A DNA stretch of 40,182 nt, taken from Phycisphaerae bacterium. GTDB lineage: Bacteria; Planctomycetota; Phycisphaerae; UBA1845. The stretch lies in contig JAJDDR010000483.1 in the NCBI GenBank assembly GCA_029260255.1, positions 1-40,182 of the forward strand, in the 5' to 3' direction. The position numbers were made by a program, and so were the translations under genes. Every line of letters begins with the position of its first letter. Within the stretch, counting starts at the first letter, position 1. The notes beneath the pieces are model-generated. The model was not told the DNA's origin. It did no database searches and was given only the letters and a program-made list of their open reading frames with translations. Below are positions 11,499-20,709 of the stretch, in pieces.

Positions 11499-13178
11499 AT
11501 GACGACAGAGGCAGGCAGATACGTCGGCATCGACCTGGGAACCACCTACTCAGCCATCTCCTACGTGGATGGCCACGGGACGCCGATCTCAGTGAAAAAC
11601 CGCGACGGCCAGCCGGTAACGCCCTCGGTCGTGGCGATCGCTTCGGACCGCGGCGTGCTCGTGGGGCAGAGCGCCAGAGACGCCGCCCTCGTGCGTCCCG
11701 ATATGGTGGCCACGAATTTCAAACGCGACATGGGGGATCAGTTCTATCATCGCCGCGTCGGCGGGCGAGAGTTCTCACCCGAAGCGCTGTCCGCGCTGGT
11801 CTTGCGCAGGCTCAAGGACGATTTCATCAGCGCAGTCGGACCGGCAAGCGGCGCGGTCATCGCGGTGCCCGCGTATTTCGGTGACAGCCGGCGACGCGCC
11901 ACCGAGGACGCCGGTAGGATCGCCGGGCTGAATGTGGTCGGCATCATCAACGAGCCGACCGCCGCGGCGCTGGCCAACGCCTTTCGCCAATACCTCGAAG
12001 CGGGAGGCTCGACGATCCGCTTCGAAGTCGCCGCCATCGCGGCCACGGCGCCATCGACGACGCTGGTGTTTGACCTCGGCGGCGGGACGTTCGACGTAAC
12101 CATCATTCGTATCAGCGGCGAGAACTTCAACGTGCTGGCCACCGGTGGCGAGGTGCGTTTGGGCGGCGTCGATTTCGACAAGCGCCTGGCCGACGCCGTG
12201 GCGGACGATTTCGTGAGGCATCACGGCGTCGATCCGCGCGGCGACGCCGGGATTTACGCCAAGCTCCTCGCCGCGGCCGAAAACGCCAAGATCGAGTTGA
12301 GCAGCGCACAGCAGGTGGCAGTACGGCTCAATCACTTGGGGCGGCACGTCGCGGTTCCCTTCACGCGCGATCGGTTCGACGGCATCACGGCCGACCTGCT
12401 GACGCGCGTCCAGATGTCCATCGAGATGCTGCTGGAAGACGCCCTGCTCACCTGGGACCGCATCGATGACGTGCTGCTCGTCGGCGGCGCCTCGCGCATG
12501 CCGATGATCCACAACATGCTGGAGCGCATCTCGGGAAAGCGCCCGAACATGGCCACCGCGCCCGAGCAGATCGTCGCGCATGGGGCGGCGATTCACGCGG
12601 CCATCATGCAGATGACCGACTCGCCGGTCGCCGTGGCGGCGGACGGCGCTCGCTCGATCATCCAGGACGAGCTTACCGAGGCCTCGGCTGACTGCGGGGA
12701 GGACATCCTCTCGATTTTCAAGCCGGCCGTGGTCGAAGCGGCATCCAAGGTTCGCCTGACGGACGTGAACTCCCACAGCCTCGGCGTAATCGTGCGTTCG
12801 TCGCGCGAGAACCGGCTCGCCAATTCGATCGTGATCCCCTGCAACACGCCGCTGCCGACGTCACGCACGAAAGTGTTCGGCACCGAGGCGGAGAGCCAGC
12901 GCATCGTGCGCGTCCTCGTCGTCGAGGGCGAGACGCGCGACCCGCGCGGTTGCACGCAGATCGGCGAGTGCGTGATTCGCGATCTACCCAAGGGACTGCC
13001 GCAGGGCTCGCCGGTCGAGGTCACCTTTCAATACAACACCAGCGGGATCATCCACGTGCAGGCGCGCGAGACGACGACGCACACCAGTGCCGAAGCCAGC
13101 GTACAGCGGGAGTCCGGCTTCGACCAGATCACGCTCGACGAATTGACCAACGCCGTGTCGCAACTGACAGTGGAGTGA
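11499..13178 (+). CDS. Hsp70/DnaK family protein
   Basis: YVGIDLGTTYSAISYVDG; GIINEPTAAALA; TTLVFDLGGGTFDVTIIRI; DDVLLVGGASRMPMIHNML; shortened divergent C-terminus. Confidence 0.9.
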   Translation: MTTEAGRYVGIDLGTTYSAISYVDGHGTPISVKNRDGQPVTPSVVAIASDRGVLVGQSARDAALVRPDMVATNFKRDMGDQFYHRRVGGREFSPEALSALVLRRLKDDFISAVGPASGAVIAVPAYFGDSRRRATEDAGRIAGLNVVGIINEPTAAALANAFRQYLEAGGSTIRFEVAAIAATAPSTTLVFDLGGGTFDVTIIRISGENFNVLATGGEVRLGGVDFDKRLADAVADDFVRHHGVDPRGDAGIYAKLLAAAENAKIELSSAQQVAVRLNHLGRHVAVPFTRDRFDGITADLLTRVQMSIEMLLEDALLTWDRIDDVLLVGGASRMPMIHNMLERISGKRPNMATAPEQIVAHGAAIHAAIMQMTDSPVAVAADGARSIIQDELTEASADCGEDILSIFKPAVVEAASKVRLTDVNSHSLGVIVRSSRENRLANSIVIPCNTPLPTSRTKVFGTEAESQRIVRVLVVEGETRDPRGCTQIGECVIRDLPKGLPQGSPVEVTFQYNTSGIIHVQARETTTHTSAEASVQRESGFDQITLDELTNAVSQLTVE

Positions 13179-13355
13179 AACCGGACGCGTATGGAAACCC
13201 GAGATGTTGAACGTCGCCATTCCGAGCACAGCGAGAAATCTAGCTGCATCCGGTGCAAGATGCTTCGCGGAGTTTATCCCGAGCACGATCGAGGGGCTCA
13301 GCATGACGGTCGACGAATCATCCCCTCTACAGTGTTCCGCGCCGTGTGACATGCC

Positions 13356-14330
13356 ATGACCACCGACGCCTCCGACCCCTACGCGACGTACCTCGGACTG
13401 CCCCACGGCCCGCGACCGCCGAACTACTACGACCTGCTGGGGCTCGAGCTGTTCTGCAGTCATCACGAGCGGATCAACTTGGCGGTCCGCAAGCAGTTCC
13501 GCATCATCAAGCGCTTTCACGATCATCATGATCGAGGCACTCGGGAGGCGATCCAGGACATCATGAACGGGATCGCCACCGCGCGGGTCGTGCTCACCGA
13601 TCCGGACCGCAAGGAAGGCTACGACATCGAGATGGCCGATCGACTTGGTATCGATCGCGATGCACACATCGCCGCCATGGTGGCCGCCCCACTGCCGGAA
13701 TGCGAGATCACCGTGATCGCCGGTCCGACGCTGGTCGAGAACCGGTTCGAGCTGGTCGAGGGCGCCCGTTTTTCGATCGGTCACAGCATGCGGTGTCTGT
13801 TGCCGCTCGCGCCGGGTCGGGCGGCCGAACGTCACGCCATGATTCACCATACGGGCGGCGAATGGCTGCTCCGACCGATCGATCGATCGTGTACGGTTCA
13901 AGTGAACGGCAACGTCGTTCAAGAGTTCGTGCTGGCACACGGCGATCTGATCGACGTCGCGGGGTACCGGCTGTTGTTTTCGCGGATCGACCGGCGCGAC
14001 GAGATTCGCGCCGCGCGGTCGGCCGGTCCGCCGCCGCTGTCGCTGATCGTTCAGAAGGGTCCGAGCATTCCATCGCCGGTGTTCAACGCCCTGCCGCCGC
14101 AGCGCGTCGTCATCGGGCAGGGCGACACCGCACTGTGGCAGATAGCGGATAGCGCCGTGTCCCGTTATCACTGCGCCATCGAATCCGCCGGCGATCACTG
14201 GGAAGTCGAAGATCTCGACAGCACCAACGGCACTACAGTCAACGGCACCAAGATCAAGCGCCGCCCCCTCGACGACCGCGACGTTCTCACCCTCGGCGCG
14301 TTCGACATCCTCGTCAGCCTGCGCTTTTGA
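13356..14330 (+). CDS. J-domain-like N-terminus plus FHA domain(s) protein
   Basis: NYYDLLGLELFCSHHERINLAVRKQFRIIKRFHDHHDRGTREAIQDIMNGIATARVVLTDPDRKEGYD (J-like); C-terminal FHA signature VSRYHCAIESAGDHWEVEDLDSTNGTTVNGTKI; an earlier degenerate FHA-like segment IGHSMRCLLPLAPGRAAERHAMI. Confidence 0.8.
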   Translation: MTTDASDPYATYLGLPHGPRPPNYYDLLGLELFCSHHERINLAVRKQFRIIKRFHDHHDRGTREAIQDIMNGIATARVVLTDPDRKEGYDIEMADRLGIDRDAHIAAMVAAPLPECEITVIAGPTLVENRFELVEGARFSIGHSMRCLLPLAPGRAAERHAMIHHTGGEWLLRPIDRSCTVQVNGNVVQEFVLAHGDLIDVAGYRLLFSRIDRRDEIRAARSAGPPPLSLIVQKGPSIPSPVFNALPPQRVVIGQGDTALWQIADSAVSRYHCAIESAGDHWEVEDLDSTNGTTVNGTKIKRRPLDDRDVLTLGAFDILVSLRF

Positions 14331-14522
14331 TCCCGCCAGCCCGAATCGCCCCGATATTCCATTCAATTGATTGACTTTCCAGCGCACCGGCACACGCGGC
14401 GTAGTATCATAAACTCAGACGCAAGAGGCCCGTCGTGGTCACGTTGGTGGACGTGCCCGGTGACGCAACCGCAACGCCGGCGTGCACGTCGTAACGGATC
14501 GAGTGAGGAAGCGAGCGACAAA

Positions 14523-17500
14523 ATGAATGTCAGCACACGTATACTCCTCGGTACGCGTCGCGCGACGCTGCCGGTGGTCGCGGTCTTGGTGGTCCACCTG
14601 TTGACTTCGCAACCGGCTGTTGCCGATGGCGGCGCGGTTCTCTGTTCACACGGGGATCCGCTTGCGGTTCACGGTGCCCCGGGCGCCGATCCGCTGGAGG
14701 CCGGCGGAGGGAACCTCGAATTCCTTCTCCACAATCCACCCTGGCCCGATGGCACCCAGCATCTGCTGGTTCAGAGTTCCGGCTTTCTCACCGCGGACGA
14801 CTTCATCTTCGCCGAATCCGCAGCGATCGTGGCGGTGCGGTTCTTCTACGGCGCCGACGCGTTTACCAAGGACCCCAACAACCCGGGCAGCGACTTCTTC
14901 CTGCGCGTCTGGGAGGACGACGGAACCGGAACGCGCCCGGCCGAAACGCCGATCTTCATCTCCGGACCGCACAACCCCGGCGACGGCATCCTCCAGATCG
15001 ATCTGTTTGACACCGACGGTTTCGGCGCGGACTCCCTGCTGGGCGCCACATTTAATTTCGGTTCCGAGTTCTTCGTCGCCGACGCGGAGACGAAATACTG
15101 GACCGGCATGACCGGAACTCCGCCGCCGAGTGCAGAGTGCCTCGGCGTAACCACATCGAACACGCCGGCGACTTCCTTCGAGCCAATGGTCCAGTCCACG
15201 GCAGACGGATGGGAACCGGTCTTCGTGGGCTTTGACCCCAAACTCCCCACGGACATGGGAATGTCCCTCTTCGGTCCAGATGCCGGCGGCGGGACAACGG
15301 TCTTGACGCTGTCGGGCCAGTCCGAGGCTGACTGCACGGTCCGCGTGACGCCGACCACCGCGTTTATCAGTGAATGCGACGGCGGCAAGTGCGATTCCGA
15401 TCCGCTCTACGGCGCGGACTGTTACTCGGAGGCCACCCTGCCGGCCGGTTTGGAACCAAGCGAGATGGCCGCCGCCCTGGCGATCCAATTCGCCCAACTT
15501 CCCGGACACTGCAACGACGCGATCGGAGCAGAGGCGGCCGGTCCGTATGTGATCGTAACCACAACCGAGGGCAGGAAACCCAGGCTGTGCGTGTCCATTG
15601 ACGGTGTCCCGATCGGACTTGCCGGAGGCGTGAACCACTGTGAGGTGGACGGATGCGGTTATCACTTTGAGGTCGGTCACGGCGACTGCAAGGTGCCTCT
15701 CATCGCCGAGGGCGTGGACCACTTCGCCACGCCGCCGACGGATTGTGATCTCAACATCGCGGGCGAAGCCGGGACGTGGGTGGAAGTCGTCGCGGCTGGT
15801 GCGTTGTTCGATCAAGACGGTCTACCCCCGGCCGGCGACGTCGATCTGCGCATTCGTCTGACCGGCGTTGCCCGAGACTTCGCAGCGGACGACTCCGACA
15901 TGGCGGTGCGCCGGACGGACGCGTTCACCTTCGGACGCTGCTCCGGCGACTTCAGCAGTTCGGACGGCCCGCCGGGTGTCTACGCCCCCGACGGTGTTGT
16001 CGATGCCTTCGACATTCTGGCGTTCGACTGGTGCAATGGACAGACCGAGCCGTTCGCCAAAGACTGCGGATTCTTCGACTACGACGGCGACGATGCCATC
16101 GACGGAGACGACCGATTCGTCTTGCAGTGCCTGGGCTTGTCGGGCAGTAGTTCCGAGTGTTGCCCCTGCAATACCGATCTGCCTCAACACGCGGACACGG
16201 CCGTTCCGACCACACTGACCCGAATGCACCTGCGTGGATGTGCGTACTTCGAGATCACCCGCGACGACGTACTCTGGCCGGAGAACTGGGTAGTGGATTA
16301 CTACGTTTCAGACCACGAGCCATCGGCCGGCGCGGACGAAGTGGGTGACTGCGAGGAAGGCGACGACGAGGGCTCCGACGGCAACAACGTCATCGCCACA
16401 GCCAACGATCTCGGACTGCTCGCCGAGGGATTCCCGCGGCAGATCGGAGGCATCAACGGAAACTGGGCGGGCTGCGACATCGCTCCGTTTTGGCCCCAAG
16501 ACCACGATGCGGACGTCTATCGCTTCACACTCGGAGCCGACGCGAATGTCCTGCTTCGCGCAGACGGTATTGCCAACGTGGATTGCCCGTGCAATGCGGG
16601 GTCCAACGGTATCATTTCCCTGTGGTTGTACGACACGCAGGGGAGACTACTCGGGCATGACGACCCAATAGGCGCCGCCGATCCCGTACTGCAATTGTCG
16701 TTGTCGTCGGGCGAGTACTATGTCCTCATTGCGTCCGCGGGCCAAATCCAACCGCCGCATCCCAATGGGATTCCAGGAGACCCGTTCTGCAGCATCGCGT
16801 TCGCACCCGAAGTCGACGGAGGAGGCTCGGACCCGACGGGATGTTACGACCTTCACTTGGCCGTCCTGCCGCGCTCGGAGATACGTATCGTGCAAGAGAC
16901 CCCCAGCGGCGGCTCATTCGACGCGCGGCTTCTTGTTCAGCCTCTGATCACGTTCCAGAAAGTGGCCGACCCGTTCCGCGCGGTACTCATCGACACCGGC
17001 GACATCGGTACCGACGCCATCGTCCTCGAAGCGTCCGGCCACTACGTCACCGATCTGGACGCCGGGTTGGGCATCATCCCCGGCGACGCGGGTTTCGTCC
17101 CCGGCGTGCGCGACGACGGCGGAATCCAGACCGTCGAGCCGATTCAATACGAAGACCCTGCATCGAATCAGACGGCGCATCGTGTCACGCCGGCACGGGA
17201 ACGACCGTGCGAGACGATCTTCGATGGCTGCGCTTATGCGCAAGCGCCCGATGCGGAACAAGCATTGCCGGCCGTGGGTGCGGTCTTCTCGTCGATGGTC
17301 TATTACCCGCTCGCCGACGACTTTGAGGTGAAGAGCGGAACGGACATCGAGAGCGTGACGTTTTGGGTTACACCGGCGGGGTTGGTCAGCCGGGACGATG
17401 AGTTCGTCGTGCGGATTGTCGGCGATACGATCGGCGACCCGGGAGAACCGTGCAACTCGATGCCCGACGGTATCAATCTCATCTCGGAGGGAACCATGGG

Positions 17501-19640
17501 TGACCCGGTTATCGCAGCAGAGTTGGGCGATGTGGATCGCGTCTCGGTCGATCTGGCCGAGCCGTTCACCGCCCAGCCGGGCGTGACCTACTGGCTCGAG
17601 TTGGCGCTCGTCTCGGACGCGCCGACCGACGACCGCGTCTCGTTCGTGATGTCGACCGAAGGCGACGGCAGTTTCTTCCACGACGTAGTTCCCCACGCGT
17701 CTGGGCAGGGCGATTGCGACGCGCTGTTTGACGGCGACGGCTGGGACTGCAACGTCGTTGCCGACGATTCGGCGACCCCCGATTGTGATGAGACCGACCC
17801 CGACGGCGATCGGCGAACAGACGGGAACATCGCGTTCTGCGTCGGCGCGCGCGCACGACCGGCGTACGTGGATCTGCCGGGTGACGTTGGCGTTGGCACA
17901 TGGCGGATCGCACCCGGCGAGATCGTGTGGGCGCAGCCGTTTGCCGTTCGGAACGACGGTGTCGCGGGTTTCGTCTCCGACTTTGCGTCCGGCACGAGTG
18001 GCGGCGATCAGGCCGCCGACAGATTCACATTCTTCGAATCCGCCACAGTTACGGACGTACACTGGCGCGGCCTGTATACTGCAAACACGCCCGATCCAGC
18101 CGGCGATGAGTTCACATTAGAGTTCTGGTCGGACGGCGATGACGTCCCCGATCAGATGCTGCGCTTGTTCACACCGCCCAATTCCGAAATCGACCGCACC
18201 TCCGGCGAACTGACGGGCGACCCGGGTCAACAAGTGTTCTCATACACCTATCAGTTGCCCGCTGTCCCGGCGTTCGAAGTGAATGCCAATCAGACGATTT
18301 GGCTGTCAGTGATCAACAACACGATCAGCCAGGAATACAACTGGAGGCTTGCGACGGGCGGCGCCGGCAATTCGGACGGCCAGGCGGCAGTGCGGGTTGG
18401 GCTGGCCAACGCCCCCCCGTGGGAGGCCATACCGGGGCAAGGCGAACCGCCGACGGACTTCTCGTTTGACATCACAGTGGCGGGTAACACGAAAATCGTC
18501 ACGGGCGACAGCATTGACTGCGCTGCGGCCGCCCACGTGGCGTCGGGCCTCGGATACCGGTTTGACTCGCGGCTTTGCATTCTCAATGGATATCAGCCGT
18601 GGGAATCCGACCCGGCCTTCGACGCTCTTCGCTGGCGAAACATCGGGGCGCCCTGGAAGATGTACGAAGAGCTGGACGCGAACGACGCACCACAGAGCGA
18701 ACTCGCCAACCTGTTCGCACAGATCGGCGGCATTTCAACAGTGGAACTCGATTGCCTCACCGAAAATGTGCCGGGCAACAAGACGGTCGCGGCTGTCTTC
18801 AGCGGTTTGGCGGCATTCGATGTCGATCCCTCGACCAACGGCATCGGCGTAACGGGCGAATTGCACCGATTGTGCAACGAAGCGCTCGTCGAACGAGTTG
18901 ATCCCACAACAGCGCTAAATCAGCGATTGAGCATTCGCAGCGTCCGCTGGACGAACGGTCCCGCGACGTTCATCGCAGGACCCGAGGAAATAGCCGGACC
19001 CCGCATCGTGTGCGGCGGCGGGGACGAAGGCGAGACACAGCCGTGCTGCGGCTACATCGATCCGCGGACAGAGACGAGCAATGGTGTGGACCTTGACATG
19101 GGACTGCAACGGACCCGCCTCCGCTTCGATCAGCCGATCTTCAAGTGCGACGGCTCGGACGTCGACGTTTCGGCCTTCGCCATCACCGAGACCGGCGGCG
19201 CGGTCGCGCCGACCATCACCGGCGTATCCTCCATCGACGGTGATAGAGCGTACGTCGAGGTGACTTGGGACCGCCCAATCACGCTGCAGGAATGGACGAC
19301 GATCATCGCCATCGACATCTGCAACGCTGACGGAGTGCCGACCCCATCCAACGGCGACCTCGGCCCCGGCGTGAACGAGCCCGACCGCGTCGACTACGGC
19401 TTCCTTCCCGGCGACATCGATCAGAGCAGTTGCGTCACACCGTTCGACCTGCTGAGGTTCCGCCAGATCATCAACGGCGTGATCATACCGCATTGCGAGG
19501 TCCACTTCTTCATCGACGTCAACCGCAACGGGTCGGTCGATCCGTTCGACCTCCTCGTGTTCCGCCAGTTGGTGAACGGCGTGGGACCGATCGTGACCCA
19601 ACCATGGGCCGGTGAGTGCATGAACAACCCGCAGCCCTGA
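14523..19640 (+). CDS. Very large secreted multidomain protein with PPC-like and dockerin-like repeats
   Basis: Signal peptide MNVSTRILLGTRRATLPVVAVLVVHLLTSQPAVADG; DHDADVYRFTLGADANVLLRA...SGEYYVLIAS (PPC-like); C-terminal DIDQSSCVTPFDLLRFRQIINGV...DVNRNGSVDPFDLLVFRQLVNGV. Confidence 0.8.
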   Translation: MNVSTRILLGTRRATLPVVAVLVVHLLTSQPAVADGGAVLCSHGDPLAVHGAPGADPLEAGGGNLEFLLHNPPWPDGTQHLLVQSSGFLTADDFIFAESAAIVAVRFFYGADAFTKDPNNPGSDFFLRVWEDDGTGTRPAETPIFISGPHNPGDGILQIDLFDTDGFGADSLLGATFNFGSEFFVADAETKYWTGMTGTPPPSAECLGVTTSNTPATSFEPMVQSTADGWEPVFVGFDPKLPTDMGMSLFGPDAGGGTTVLTLSGQSEADCTVRVTPTTAFISECDGGKCDSDPLYGADCYSEATLPAGLEPSEMAAALAIQFAQLPGHCNDAIGAEAAGPYVIVTTTEGRKPRLCVSIDGVPIGLAGGVNHCEVDGCGYHFEVGHGDCKVPLIAEGVDHFATPPTDCDLNIAGEAGTWVEVVAAGALFDQDGLPPAGDVDLRIRLTGVARDFAADDSDMAVRRTDAFTFGRCSGDFSSSDGPPGVYAPDGVVDAFDILAFDWCNGQTEPFAKDCGFFDYDGDDAIDGDDRFVLQCLGLSGSSSECCPCNTDLPQHADTAVPTTLTRMHLRGCAYFEITRDDVLWPENWVVDYYVSDHEPSAGADEVGDCEEGDDEGSDGNNVIATANDLGLLAEGFPRQIGGINGNWAGCDIAPFWPQDHDADVYRFTLGADANVLLRADGIANVDCPCNAGSNGIISLWLYDTQGRLLGHDDPIGAADPVLQLSLSSGEYYVLIASAGQIQPPHPNGIPGDPFCSIAFAPEVDGGGSDPTGCYDLHLAVLPRSEIRIVQETPSGGSFDARLLVQPLITFQKVADPFRAVLIDTGDIGTDAIVLEASGHYVTDLDAGLGIIPGDAGFVPGVRDDGGIQTVEPIQYEDPASNQTAHRVTPARERPCETIFDGCAYAQAPDAEQALPAVGAVFSSMVYYPLADDFEVKSGTDIESVTFWVTPAGLVSRDDEFVVRIVGDTIGDPGEPCNSMPDGINLISEGTMGDPVIAAELGDVDRVSVDLAEPFTAQPGVTYWLELALVSDAPTDDRVSFVMSTEGDGSFFHDVVPHASGQGDCDALFDGDGWDCNVVADDSATPDCDETDPDGDRRTDGNIAFCVGARARPAYVDLPGDVGVGTWRIAPGEIVWAQPFAVRNDGVAGFVSDFASGTSGGDQAADRFTFFESATVTDVHWRGLYTANTPDPAGDEFTLEFWSDGDDVPDQMLRLFTPPNSEIDRTSGELTGDPGQQVFSYTYQLPAVPAFEVNANQTIWLSVINNTISQEYNWRLATGGAGNSDGQAAVRVGLANAPPWEAIPGQGEPPTDFSFDITVAGNTKIVTGDSIDCAAAAHVASGLGYRFDSRLCILNGYQPWESDPAFDALRWRNIGAPWKMYEELDANDAPQSELANLFAQIGGISTVELDCLTENVPGNKTVAAVFSGLAAFDVDPSTNGIGVTGELHRLCNEALVERVDPTTALNQRLSIRSVRWTNGPATFIAGPEEIAGPRIVCGGGDEGETQPCCGYIDPRTETSNGVDLDMGLQRTRLRFDQPIFKCDGSDVDVSAFAITETGGAVAPTITGVSSIDGDRAYVEVTWDRPITLQEWTTIIAIDICNADGVPTPSNGDLGPGVNEPDRVDYGFLPGDIDQSSCVTPFDLLRFRQIINGVIIPHCEVHFFIDVNRNGSVDPFDLLVFRQLVNGVGPIVTQPWAGECMNNPQP

Positions 19641-19661
19641 ATTCGCGCGGCAACGGTGTGG

Positions 19662-19680
19662 CACCGGTTTTCAACCGGTG
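19662..19680. repeat. Small REP-like hairpin
   Basis: caccggtt ttc aaccggtg, between convergent genes. Confidence 0.5.
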
Positions 19681-19736
19681 GAACCCATACAACGGACCAG
19701 CTCGTCTTCGCCATCGCCCGATTTCGCCACGGACCG

Positions 19737-20705
19737 CTATTCGCCCCCCGCCCTACGTTTGGCGGCGAACGTCTCGTTGAATGCGCGTAGCGCGTCGGGA
19801 GATGTGTCCAGGCGAAAGTTCAACTCACCCTCTCGGCGCTTATCGAGGTTGAACCAAACGACGGCGCGCAGCTGAGTCCGGCGCAGCGCCGCCGCGTGCG
19901 CGTCGCGGACCCACGCGGCTTTCCGCCCCGGCGTTCCCTCGGGGCTGCCGAACTCGGATACCATGACCGGCTTGCTCGGATAGCGCGTGGCGAAGGCGTT
20001 CAGCACCCCATCAAACAACGCGTCGAACGACGACCACTTGTGCCATTCGCGATACGCGTCGCCCCAGTTGTACCCGTCGACCGCGACCCAATCGACGCCC
20101 GCGTCGCCCGGGTAGTAGCGATGCATGTCGTTCTCGGGACCGGTCGGATGGCTGGTGACGTTGGCCGACCAGACCCACTCGACGTTCTTGGCGCCGACGT
20201 CGTCGAAGATGTCACGCGCCCGCCGCCACGCCGCCTTGAACGCCTCCGGATCGCCGCCCCAACTGAACCAGTCGCCGTTGAACTCGAATCCGAAGCGCAG
20301 CAGCACGCGCCGGCCGTCGCGCTTGGCATCCTCCGCCCATTTGCGGAAGAAGTCGTCCCATTCGCCCGCCAGAATACGCGGCAATTGCTTGGTCTGGTTG
20401 TCATGCCACCGCCACAGTTCCAGCGAGATGATCGGCGTCGCGCCCATCTTGTGAATGACGTCGGCCGCCCCCTGGGGAAAGGGTCGCCCCAGGTCGCGAT
20501 AGAACATCACGTAGTCGGGCACAGACGCCAGTCGCCCCACCTCGCGCTTGAGGTTCTCCTGAAACGGCTTCGCCCCCCAATAGATCTGGTAGAAGCCCCA
20601 TTCCAAAGGGGCTCGCGATTGTGTCCCACCTGCAAAAAGAAACGGAGTGACGCAAAGCGTCACTCCGCACGAGAGAATCACAATATGCCTCAGCGCGAAC
20701 CGCAC
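19737..20705 (-). CDS. GH26-like glycoside hydrolase (beta-mannanase type)
   Basis: RRVLLRFGFEFNGDWFSWGGDPEAFKAAWRRARDIFDDVGAKNVEWVWSANV; YYPGDAGVDWVAVDGYNWGD; PVMVSEFGSPEG. GTG at 20705 preferred over 20765 because the latter overlaps rpoD. Confidence 0.8.
   Translation of the reverse strand: MRFALRHIVILSCGVTLCVTPFLFAGGTQSRAPLEWGFYQIYWGAKPFQENLKREVGRLASVPDYVMFYRDLGRPFPQGAADVIHKMGATPIISLELWRWHDNQTKQLPRILAGEWDDFFRKWAEDAKRDGRRVLLRFGFEFNGDWFSWGGDPEAFKAAWRRARDIFDDVGAKNVEWVWSANVTSHPTGPENDMHRYYPGDAGVDWVAVDGYNWGDAYREWHKWSSFDALFDGVLNAFATRYPSKPVMVSEFGSPEGTPGRKAAWVRDAHAAALRRTQLRAVVWFNLDKRREGELNFRLDTSPDALRAFNETFAAKRRAGGE
20643..20667 (-). terminator. Intrinsic terminator of rpoD, inside the GH26 5' coding region
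   Basis: Minus strand: cggagtgacgc ttt gcgtcactccg followed by TTTCTTTTT; 11-bp perfect stem. Confidence 0.75.
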
Positions 20706-20709
20706 GCGA

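Noticed and set aside
12984-14393. 469-aa minus-strand ORF opposite the J-like/FHA gene
   Set aside because: Antisense shadow; the plus strand has clear FHA and J-like motifs.
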